54,955 bases of DNA from Acidobacterium sp. (lineage in GTDB: Bacteria; Acidobacteriota; Vicinamibacteria; Vicinamibacterales; UBA2999). Each line of letters starts with the position of its first letter. Position 1 is the stretch's first letter. This document shows, piece by piece, positions 10,087-17,146 of the stretch. The stretch spans positions 1-54,955 of the forward strand of contig NSIL01000016.1 in assembly GCA_002737365.1 (NCBI GenBank), read 5' to 3'. The position numbers and the translations under genes were made by a program. Under the pieces are notes generated by a model. That model did not search any database, was not told where the DNA came from, and saw only the letters and a list, made by a program, of their open reading frames with translations.

Positions 10087-10688
10087 GTTCCGCTTGTCCG
10101 CCGTAGCGCGCGGCGTGAAGGGGGAAGCGCGCGTTCCGTTCGCGACCACAAGCGGGCGACGTTCCCGCGATGGCGGACCAGGATCAAGACCGCCACCACG
10201 GTGGCGCCGACATCCACCGTTCGCGGTCCTGGCGTCGACCACTCGAGGACCGGCAACAGCACGGCGGCGACGATTGAACCCAGTGAGACCAACCGCGTGC
10301 GCGCGACGGTGACGCCGAAGGCCGCCGCCGCGAGCAGCGTCGGCCACGGCGCCAGCACACCGAACACGCCACTCGCCGTCGCCACGCCTTTGCCGCCCCT
10401 GAACCCGAGCCACACGGGATAGATGTGACCCACCACCGCAGCCACGCCGGCCGCCACCGCCGCGGGTCCGCCACCCCAGAGCAGCACGGCGCCCACGCCC
10501 TTGGCCGCATCCGCAATCATCACGACCACGCCCATGCGCGGCCCGCCCGTTCGGTAGACATTGGTGGCGCCGACGTTGCCGCTGCCAACCCGGCGCAAAT
10601 CCACGCCACTGGCGCCCTGCGCCACGAGGTATCCAATCGGCACTGAGCCGATGGCGTAGCCGATCAAGATGGCGGGAAGCAGGTCCAC
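10083..10688 (-). CDS. plsY: Acyl-phosphate:glycerol-3-phosphate acyltransferase PlsY
   Basis: This 201-residue integral membrane enzyme acylates glycerol 3-phosphate using acyl phosphate. All three family motifs are present: GSGNVGATNVYRTGG, HIYPVWLGFRGGKGVAT, and RHRGNVARL near the C-terminus. Four to five hydrophobic segments are visible. The start is GTG at 10688 (VDLLPAILIGYAIGS), 20 bases after the remnant thpR stop. The frame happens to be open back into thpR, but the preceding part is thpR sequence, so this is not a fusion. Confidence 0.93.
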   Translation of the reverse strand: MDLLPAILIGYAIGSVPIGYLVAQGASGVDLRRVGSGNVGATNVYRTGGPRMGVVVMIADAAKGVGAVLLWGGGPAAVAAGVAAVVGHIYPVWLGFRGGKGVATASGVFGVLAPWPTLLAAAAFGVTVARTRLVSLGSIVAAVLLPVLEWSTPGPRTVDVGATVVAVLILVRHRGNVARLWSRTERALPPSRRALRRTSGT

Positions 10689-10708
10689 GGTCGTGTGTCT
10701 CTCGAGGC

Positions 10709-11207
10709 CTATTGAGTGCTTGCCACCAAAGGGGCGTTCACCAGTCCAGTATAGTGTGGGCTTCGTTGCGACAAGTGGCGGCGGTAAAGCGTGACGCGGT
10801 CGACTGGTGAACGAGCGCCACGCACGTCGTGCGCCTGCAGGATCTTCGGCCAGTCGACGCCGGCGCCGGCCATCTTCACGCGACCCACAGTCAGGTGCGG
10901 CAGCAACGGCCACGACACCAAGCCACAGGGCACGCGGCTGGCGCGCCGAGGGGAACACGCCAAGGCCACGCCATTCCACTTCGAAGGGCGCCAAGGCGAT
11001 GGGCGGTGCGAGCCTCTCGCACAATGCCGGCACGATCTCTACCACCTCGCTGATGAACCGCAACGTCAGATGCAGGGCATCAGGCTTGACCCACGCGATC
11101 TTCGGCGGCGTTTTCACCGCCTCGATCTTGCCGCTGATGGCCTGGACCACGCGGGCGGCTTCGGCACGAACCACGTCGCCCACGTCGATGGCGACAAACA
11201 CCCTCAT
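10709..11207 (-). pseudogene. thpR: RNA 2',3'-cyclic phosphodiesterase, broken
   Basis: The gene starts MRVFVAIDVGDVV and contains the first catalytic motif HLTL (in PDALHLTLRF). The frame is good through RALWLGVV. The second catalytic motif HLTV (in LPHLTVGRVK) and the correct C-terminus (VDRVTLYRRHLS, then GLVNAPL) occur in another frame ending at 10709. The switch is around 10895-10915, and about 25-30 residues that relatives have between the two parts are absent. So this looks like a deletion of a non-multiple of 3, not a single-base error. The start overlaps cinA as ATGA. If real, the enzyme is inactive. Confidence 0.8.
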
Positions 11208-12490
11208 GTCAGCAATTGGCGGCGTAACAGGTCGATGGCCCAGTTGGCCGACATGGCCTTCACCATCTCGCGCCCGCCGGGGAACCGGAACGTGCGCACC
11301 TCGGTCAGCGCGCCGGCCACGGCAATGCAGACGGTGCCCACCGGCTTGTCGTCGCTGCCGCCACCCGGACCGGCAATGCCGGTAATGCCAACACCGACGT
11401 TCACGCCGGCGCGGTCGCGGATGCCTTCGGCCATGGCCACGGCCACAGCCTCGCTCACGGCGCCGTGATCCTGGATCAGCGCCGCCGGAACGCCCAGTAA
11501 CTCCACCTTTGCCTGGTTGCTGTAGGCCACCACGCTGCGCTCGACATAATCAGAACTGCCGGGCACATCAGTCAGCCGCGAGGTTGCCAGTCCGCCGGTG
11601 CAGGATTCCGCCAAGGCAACCCACCAGCCGCGGGCGCGCAGCAAATCGCCGACGACAGCTTCGAGTCCACGGCCGTCCGTGCTGACGACATCCTGGCCAA
11701 GTGCCGCGGTCAGTTCGGCGACGGCCACGGCCAAGACCAGAGCGGCCCGCGCCGCATCGGTCGACTGCAGCACCAGGTGCAGCTCGACCTGGCCGAGCCC
11801 TGCCAGAATGGTCGTCTCAATTCGCGGGTCCTGGGCCAGCCACCGCGAATAGATAGGCTGAACAATCTCTTCCACGGCGGACTCGCCCTTGCCGGAGACA
11901 CGCACCAACCGGCGATGCAGCCGCGTATCGCCTGCGAGGGCGAGTAGACGCGAGCGCACCTCGCCCGCCATCATCGGCTTCATCTCGCGTGGCGGGCCGG
12001 GCAGCAGCGCAATCACCGCGCCATCATGCGTGAGCCATAGCCCCGGCGCCGTACCGTTCGGGTTCGCCAGCACGGTCGCGCCCTCGGGCACCTGCGCCTG
12101 GCGACGATTCACCGCCGGCATCGTCCAGCCGCGAGAAGCAAAGCGCCTCTCCATCACGGTGATGATCTCGGGGTCCTCGTGCATCGCCAGGCCGAGGTGC
12201 GCGGCCACGACCTCGCGCGTCAGGTCATCGTCTGTGGGGCCCAGCCCTCCGGTCAGGATCAGCACGCGGTGCCGTTGAAGCGCGTGCGCGACGTGGGCGG
12301 TCAACTCGGCACGATCGTCGCCGACGATGGACTTGAACGCCACGGCGATGCCGAGGTCGTTCAGTGTCTGGGTGATGAAGAGCGAGTTGGTATCGACCTT
12401 TTCGGGAGTCAGCAGTTCGCTGCCCACGGCGATGATCGCCGCGGCGAATGGGCGGGGGTCTACGCCGCCAGCCACGACGGAACCCACCAC
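11204..12490 (-). CDS. cinA: CinA-family competence/damage protein
   Basis: This 428-residue protein has two domains. The N-terminal MoaB-like domain has IIAVGSELL, LTGGLGPTDDDLT and the loop GTAPGLWL. The C-terminal domain has ESCTGGL and GITGIAGPGGG, the signature of nicotinamide-nucleotide amidase (PncC-type), which recycles pyridine nucleotides. Start choice is uncertain: ATG at 12490 overlaps pgpA by 31 bases, and a GTG lies about 15 bases further in. The stop overlaps thpR. Confidence 0.92.
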   Translation of the reverse strand: MVGSVVAGGVDPRPFAAAIIAVGSELLTPEKVDTNSLFITQTLNDLGIAVAFKSIVGDDRAELTAHVAHALQRHRVLILTGGLGPTDDDLTREVVAAHLGLAMHEDPEIITVMERRFASRGWTMPAVNRRQAQVPEGATVLANPNGTAPGLWLTHDGAVIALLPGPPREMKPMMAGEVRSRLLALAGDTRLHRRLVRVSGKGESAVEEIVQPIYSRWLAQDPRIETTILAGLGQVELHLVLQSTDAARAALVLAVAVAELTAALGQDVVSTDGRGLEAVVGDLLRARGWWVALAESCTGGLATSRLTDVPGSSDYVERSVVAYSNQAKVELLGVPAALIQDHGAVSEAVAVAMAEGIRDRAGVNVGVGITGIAGPGGGSDDKPVGTVCIAVAGALTEVRTFRFPGGREMVKAMSANWAIDLLRRQLLT

Positions 12491-12927
12491 ATGCAGAACC
12501 GGAGCACGAGGTACGAATAGACGCCGGCCATGGCGTCATCGAGCATGATGCCGTAGCCACCGGGCAACCGCTCCATGCGGCCCGCGGGGTACGGTTTCAC
12601 CACGTCGAAGAGACGGAACAACAGGAAGCCCAGCAGCACACCGGTGAGCGACACCGGCAGCCACGCCAGGGTGATCAGCATGCCGAGCACTTCATCGATG
12701 ACCACCGGGCCGGGATCCTTCCGGCCGAGCGCGCGCTCGGCGCCATCCGCTGCCCAGATGCCGACAACCAGCACGGCGACGATCATGCCGAGCTCGAATG
12801 CGGGCAGGCCGACCCAGCGCACGAACGCAAACAGCGCGAGGGCGGCCAGCGAACCCGCCGTGCCGGGCGCAATCGGGAAAAAGCCAACGTACCCGAACGA
12901 GGCGACGAAGAGGGCAAACTGGTTCAT
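12460..12927 (-). CDS. pgpA: Phosphatidylglycerophosphatase A
   Basis: This 155-residue membrane enzyme removes phosphate from phosphatidylglycerophosphate. Family motifs are GFFPIAPGTAGSL, DPGPVVIDEVLGM, RLFDVVKPYPAG and GGYGIMLDDAMAGVY; the aspartates are the metal ligands. About four hydrophobic segments are visible. It fits the phospholipid theme of plsY and gpsA downstream. The start overlaps the preceding RDD gene as ATGA. Confidence 0.93.
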   Translation of the reverse strand: MNQFALFVASFGYVGFFPIAPGTAGSLAALALFAFVRWVGLPAFELGMIVAVLVVGIWAADGAERALGRKDPGPVVIDEVLGMLITLAWLPVSLTGVLLGFLLFRLFDVVKPYPAGRMERLPGGYGIMLDDAMAGVYSYLVLRFCMWWVPSWLAA

Positions 12928-13928
12928 TCGCTAACCACGCGGGTTCCGGCCAGGCGATCGTGCACGGCACGATGATCGCTGCTGAAGAGGGCCGGCACGT
13001 ACGACAGTCCGAGTGTCGCCGGCACCAGCATGCACCCCACTGCTCGCAGGACACCGCCAGCCGCATCGAGCGGCCGGCCATCGTCACCGATGACACGCAG
13101 TTTCAACATCATTTTGCCGATCGTCTGGCCTCCCGCCACGGTGAACGCGGCGAGATAACCGAACGCGAGGACCAGGAGGAACCCCACGAATGGCACGATC
13201 GGAATCACGCGCAGATCCTCCAGCGTGGTTTGCAGACCGGCAATTCGCAGTGTCAGGAACAGCACGGCGGCATCAATGCCGGCCAGCAATACCAAGTCGA
13301 TCACGCCAGCGCCGACCCGCACGACGAGCGGCGGGGCCTGCATCAGCGACGCGACGGTTTCGAATGCCTCGGCGCCGGCCTCGCTGCTCTTCGGTGACGA
13401 GGTTGCCGGCTCGAACGCGAGCGGTGTCTCCATTCGCACCGGCCGGGTGGTCCTTGGCCGATTGCGCGCAATCTCTGGCGAGGCACGGCGGACGGCCAGC
13501 GGTGTGCGCGCCGCGCGCGGCGGCAACAGGGGCGCCTCATCAAACGGCAGCGCGGTCGGGCCTCCCTCAGCGTCGAGCACGGCGGCGGGAGCGTCAGCCG
13601 GCCGGCCGGCGTCATCGCCCTCGACCGCCAGCGCCATGAACAGCGCAGGCTCCGGCTCGATCGCGACCGGTGGCCGCGATTCGGGCTCAGCCTGCTCCGG
13701 CTCGGGACCGCCGAACAGGCGATCCAGGTCGATGGCACCGGCGCTCACGGTGTCAGTCTGTCGCTTGATCGCTGGCAGCTCGAAATCGGCGTTCCCTTCG
13801 CCCCCGAGGTCATGGCGAAGCGTGAGCTCGGGTTCACCGACAAACGGCGACAGCGAAAAATCGTACTGGCAGTTCCGGCACCGATCGGTGGTCTCAAACC
13901 CGAGATAGCCGCACTTCGGACACTTCAT
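12924..13928 (-). CDS. Zinc-ribbon and RDD-domain membrane protein
   Basis: The 334-residue protein begins with a four-cysteine zinc ribbon (C3, C6, C17, C20). Residues 40-200 form a long Pro/Glu/Ala-rich linker with no fold visible. The C-terminal 125 residues are an RDD domain with two to three membrane segments (VIDLVLLAGIDAAVLFL, FVGFLLVLAFGYLAAF), GGQTIGKMMLKLRV, and the final HDRLAGTRVV. RDD proteins are poorly characterised; some are proposed ion or solute transporters. It overlaps its neighbours on both sides by 4 bases. Confidence 0.85.
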   Translation of the reverse strand: MKCPKCGYLGFETTDRCRNCQYDFSLSPFVGEPELTLRHDLGGEGNADFELPAIKRQTDTVSAGAIDLDRLFGGPEPEQAEPESRPPVAIEPEPALFMALAVEGDDAGRPADAPAAVLDAEGGPTALPFDEAPLLPPRAARTPLAVRRASPEIARNRPRTTRPVRMETPLAFEPATSSPKSSEAGAEAFETVASLMQAPPLVVRVGAGVIDLVLLAGIDAAVLFLTLRIAGLQTTLEDLRVIPIVPFVGFLLVLAFGYLAAFTVAGGQTIGKMMLKLRVIGDDGRPLDAAGGVLRAVGCMLVPATLGLSYVPALFSSDHRAVHDRLAGTRVVSE

Positions 13929-14779
13929 TCGCGGGGCGGTGGCGATGACAAAAGTGCGGCAGGGGGCGACATCTCGGCGCTGGCGACCGCCAGCAGCTCG
14001 CGCTGAATCTCACCGCGGAGGCGGTCGGCCTCGGGCCGCAACGAGTCGCCGAGGGGGACTCGATCGAGCGCCCGCAGGGCGTCGCGCAACTTTCCGTTCG
14101 CGAACAGGGTGCGCCCCTGCGTGACGTAGGACTCGGTCGGTGACGGAACCGGCAACGGCGCCGGTGTCACGGTGGCGGAGACCGGCAGTTCGGCCGTCGC
14201 CTGCACCGGAAACCAGTCGCTCAAGCCATTTGGGGCAACGACCACGAAAGAGACGGCCGCCACGATCACCACGCCCGCCGCGGTCGCCCACCGCAACGCG
14301 AGGTTGCCGCGACGCTGGTCCTCGTTCGGCGAATCGCCGGCAACCGCCTTGGTGCGGGCGCGTTCACGACTGACCGACGGGGCCGGCGCGGCCGTTCGCT
14401 GGCCAAGGTCGAGCCGATCGATGCGGCCGATCACGCCCAACGCGACTTCATGCGAGGCGCCTTGGTCGAGTGCGTCGCTCAGCAAGGCCCTGGCGCGCAC
14501 GACCTCGCCCCGATCGAAGGCTGCCAGTCCCTCGTGAACCAGCGCCTCAGAGATTCGCTGTTGTTCGGCTTGCGCGCTACGAGCGCGGTCGAGGTAGGCG
14601 CGGGCCCGATCGTGCGTGCGATCCAGAAACAGGACCCGCGTCCAGAGATTGATGGCCGCGTCGAACTCACCGGCAAAATAGTGATCGAGGCCGGTCACGA
14701 GCAACTGCTCGATGCGGCCGTCGTCTTCCGCGGGCAGCGCCTCGGCCCGGCGCGAGCCTGACGTGTTCGGGTCGGCCAT
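13925..14779 (-). CDS. TPR-like protein with one transmembrane helix
   Basis: The protein has 284 residues. Residues 20-110 hold helical repeats of TPR type (LDHYFAGEFDAAINLWTRVL, LAAFDRGEVVRARALLSDAL). A single membrane helix lies near residues 165-185 (ATAAGVVIVAAVSFVVV). A Pro/Thr-rich spacer follows, and a further TPR-like pair (GRTLFANGKLRDALRALDRV) would then lie outside the membrane. It is the first gene of the long minus-strand unit, behind the promoter and dyad at 14781-14809. No specific function is recognised. Confidence 0.8.
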   Translation of the reverse strand: MADPNTSGSRRAEALPAEDDGRIEQLLVTGLDHYFAGEFDAAINLWTRVLFLDRTHDRARAYLDRARSAQAEQQRISEALVHEGLAAFDRGEVVRARALLSDALDQGASHEVALGVIGRIDRLDLGQRTAAPAPSVSRERARTKAVAGDSPNEDQRRGNLALRWATAAGVVIVAAVSFVVVAPNGLSDWFPVQATAELPVSATVTPAPLPVPSPTESYVTQGRTLFANGKLRDALRALDRVPLGDSLRPEADRLRGEIQRELLAVASAEMSPPAALLSSPPPRE

Positions 14780-14780
14780 A

Positions 14781-14809
14781 GGTAAGTGTCCGTGATTATA
14801 GCACTTACC
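14781..14809 (-). promoter_or_regulatory. Extended -10 promoter spanned by a perfect dyad
   Basis: On the minus strand TATAAT lies at 14800-14795, preceded by TG plus one base, giving an extended -10. No good -35 is visible. The arms GGTAAGTG (14781-14788) and CACTTACC (14802-14809) are perfect complements, centred 21 bases apart, with the -10 between them. The start codon is 9 or so bases after the expected transcript start. The layout looks like a promoter with an operator for a dimeric regulator; the regulator is unknown. Confidence 0.6.
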
Positions 14810-14826
14810 TTTTCCTGCGCCACGCC

Positions 14827-14873
14827 GTAGGGTACCCCTTCATGGGGTGCCCTACAATGGGGTGCCCTACAAT
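14827..14873. repeat. REP-like palindrome plus 15-base direct repeat
   Basis: GTAGGGTACCCC (14827-14838) pairs with GGGGTGCCCTAC (14844-14855) with one mismatch, around a TTCAT centre. The right arm is then repeated in tandem: TGGGGTGCCCTACAA at 14843-14857 and 14858-14872. It sits in the divergent gap just upstream of ftcD. Confidence 0.75.
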
Positions 14874-14884
14874 TAGGTATCCAC

Positions 14885-15778
14885 ATGCCGACCATTGAAT
14901 GTGTCCCGAACATCAGCGAAGGGCGCCGTCTCGATGTCATCCGTGACCTGGCCGAGACGCTGCGCGCCGTACCTGGCCTGAGGGTCCTCGACGTCCAGTC
15001 CGACGCCACCCACAATCGCTCGGTCTTCACGCTGGCCGGGACCGCGGCCGGCTTGACCGCCGGCATCCCCAAGCTGTTCGAGGGCGCGATCGCCGCCATC
15101 GACTTGCGGACGCACAAAGGCGAACATCCGCGGCTCGGCGCCGTGGACGTGGTGCCCTTCATCCCGATCGACGGTGTCACGATGGCCGAGTGTGTCGCGC
15201 TGGCGAAAACCATTGCCGCCGGCGTCGCGACCCGATTCGGACTCCCGGTCTACCTTTACGAGGACGCGGCGAGCGACCCGGCGCGCAAGAACCTCGAAGA
15301 CATTCGCCGCGGAGAGTTCGAGGGACTGGCGGCGAAGATGGCGCAGCCCGCGTGGGCGCCGGACTTCGGTCCCGCCGCTCCGCATGCCAGCGCTGGTGCG
15401 GCGGTGATCGGCGCGCGCCTGTCGCTCATCGCCTACAACATCAACCTGGCAACCAACCGCCTGGATGTCGCCAAGAAGATTGCCACCGCCATTCGCATGA
15501 GCAGCGGCGGCCTCCGCTTCGTCAAGGCCATGGGCATTCCGCTCGAGGACCGTGGCATTGTCCAGGTATCGATGAACCTGACCAACTACGAGAAGACGCC
15601 GATGTATCGGGTGTTCGACCTGGTGAAGCGCGAAGCCGAGCGCTACGGCGTCCAGGTGCTTGAGAGCGAGATCGTTGGGCTGGTGCCGTCGGCCGCACTG
15701 ACGCAGACGGCCGAGTACTTTCTTCGGCTTGAAGGATTCACCAGCGAACAGATCCTGGAGAAGAAACTCGCCGAGTAG
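14885..15778 (+). CDS. ftcD: Glutamate formimidoyltransferase
   Basis: This 297-residue protein matches the transferase domain only, without the cyclodeaminase half. The N-terminus ECVPNISEGRR, DVQSDATHNRSVFT, HPRLGAVDVVPFIP and GLPVYLYEDAA are typical. It moves a formimino group from formiminoglutamate (histidine breakdown) to tetrahydrofolate. No histidine-pathway genes are nearby. The stop abuts the stop of the convergent sigma54 regulator with no gap. Confidence 0.93.
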   Translation: MPTIECVPNISEGRRLDVIRDLAETLRAVPGLRVLDVQSDATHNRSVFTLAGTAAGLTAGIPKLFEGAIAAIDLRTHKGEHPRLGAVDVVPFIPIDGVTMAECVALAKTIAAGVATRFGLPVYLYEDAASDPARKNLEDIRRGEFEGLAAKMAQPAWAPDFGPAAPHASAGAAVIGARLSLIAYNINLATNRLDVAKKIATAIRMSSGGLRFVKAMGIPLEDRGIVQVSMNLTNYEKTPMYRVFDLVKREAERYGVQVLESEIVGLVPSAALTQTAEYFLRLEGFTSEQILEKKLAE

Positions 15779-17146
15779 CTACTTCTCGCTGCGGGGCGTC
15801 ACGCCGAAAGCGCGCAACTTCTTGTAGAGATTCGAGCGTTCGACGCCCAGCACTTCGGCCGTCCGCGACATATTGCCCTGATGCGCGGCCAGCGTCTGCA
15901 GGATGTAGTCTTTCTCGAACTCGTCGCGCGCGTCTGACAGCGGCCGCGTCGGACCCTGTGAGGCCGGCGCGTCGGGCACGCCGTCGCGACCAAGGAAGCC
16001 CAGATCCTGCGCCGTGATGGTCTCGCCCTGCACCATGATGATCAGCCGCTCGATCACGTTTCGCAACTCGCGCACATTGCCAGGCCACGAATACTGGCGC
16101 AGTCGCGCCGCCGCTTCCTGCGCCAACCGCTTCGGCTTGCGACCGTACTCCGTCGCCAGCAACGCCATAAAGTGATCGGCCAGTTGAGGGATGTCGTCCT
16201 GGCGAGTGCGCAACGCTGGCACGAAGATCGGGATTACATTAAGTCTGAAATAGAGGTCTTCCCGAAAGCGACCGGCAGCAATCTCGCCAACCAGATCCTT
16301 GTTCGTGGCCGCGACTACGCGGACGTCCACTTTGATTCGCTGAGTGCCGCCGACGCGCTCCATCACCTGCTCCTGAAGTACCCGCAGCACCTTGGCCTGC
16401 GTCTTCAGGCTCATATCGGCGATCTCGTCCAGGAAAATGGTTCCGTTGTTGGCTTGCTCGAACCGTCCCGGCTTATCAGCCACCGCGCCGGTGAAAGCCC
16501 CGCGCACGTGGCCGAATAGTTCAGACTCGATCAGCTCCTCGGGAATGGCGGCACAATTCACCTCGATGAACGGGCCGTTCTTGCGCCGGCTGCTCTGGTG
16601 GATAAGCCGGGCCACCAACTCCTTACCGGTGCCGTTGTCACCGAGGACCAGGACTCGACCGTTCGTCGGGGCGGCCAGGGACACTTGCTGCCGCAGGTGC
16701 GCCATGGCGGGGCTGTCCCCAACCATCGTGTAGCTCTGCTGTCGATCGACCTTGGCACGCAGGACCCGGTTCTCCGCTTCGAGGTCGCGCTGCCGCAGCG
16801 CATTGCGCACTACGAGGACGGTCTTCTCAAGCGACAGCGGTTTCTCGATGAAGTCGAACGCGCCCATCTTGATAGCCCGCACCGCCGACTCGATGTTGCC
16901 ATGTCCGGAAATGATCACGACCTGTGATTCAATCTGCCGCTCGCGCAGCCGCTGCAGCGTGGCCAGGCCATCCAGGCCGGGCAGCCAGATGTCGAGGACG
17001 ATAACATCGTAGGCGTCGCTGTTGGCCCGCTCCAGGCACTCTTCGCCCGTGCCGACGGCATCAACGTCGAATCCTTCGTCCTTGAGAACGCCGCTAATCG
17101 ATGAGCGGACGCCCGGCTCATCATCGACAACAAGAATGGACGGCAT
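15779..17146 (-). CDS. Sigma54-dependent response regulator, NtrX/NtrC type
   Basis: The 455-residue protein has a receiver domain (residues 1-120; D52 in VIVLDIWLPG is the phosphate acceptor, K in FIEKPL), a AAA+ domain with Walker A GDNGTGKE, the sigma54-contact loop GAFTGA, Walker B GTIFLDEIADM and a WPGNVRELRN sensor II region, and a C-terminal Fis-type HTH (NMSRTAEVLGVERSNLYKKL). It follows the histidine kinase with a one-base junction, so the two form a pair. The N-to-C architecture resembles NtrX. The signal is unknown. Confidence 0.93.
   Translation of the reverse strand: MPSILVVDDEPGVRSSISGVLKDEGFDVDAVGTGEECLERANSDAYDVIVLDIWLPGLDGLATLQRLRERQIESQVVIISGHGNIESAVRAIKMGAFDFIEKPLSLEKTVLVVRNALRQRDLEAENRVLRAKVDRQQSYTMVGDSPAMAHLRQQVSLAAPTNGRVLVLGDNGTGKELVARLIHQSSRRKNGPFIEVNCAAIPEELIESELFGHVRGAFTGAVADKPGRFEQANNGTIFLDEIADMSLKTQAKVLRVLQEQVMERVGGTQRIKVDVRVVAATNKDLVGEIAAGRFREDLYFRLNVIPIFVPALRTRQDDIPQLADHFMALLATEYGRKPKRLAQEAAARLRQYSWPGNVRELRNVIERLIIMVQGETITAQDLGFLGRDGVPDAPASQGPTRPLSDARDEFEKDYILQTLAAHQGNMSRTAEVLGVERSNLYKKLRAFGVTPRSEK

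Noticed and set aside
10083-11207. A single open frame joining ThpR N-terminus to PlsY
   Set aside because: The join is a chance result of the thpR deletion; the middle has no homology to either family and the true ThpR C-terminus is in another frame.
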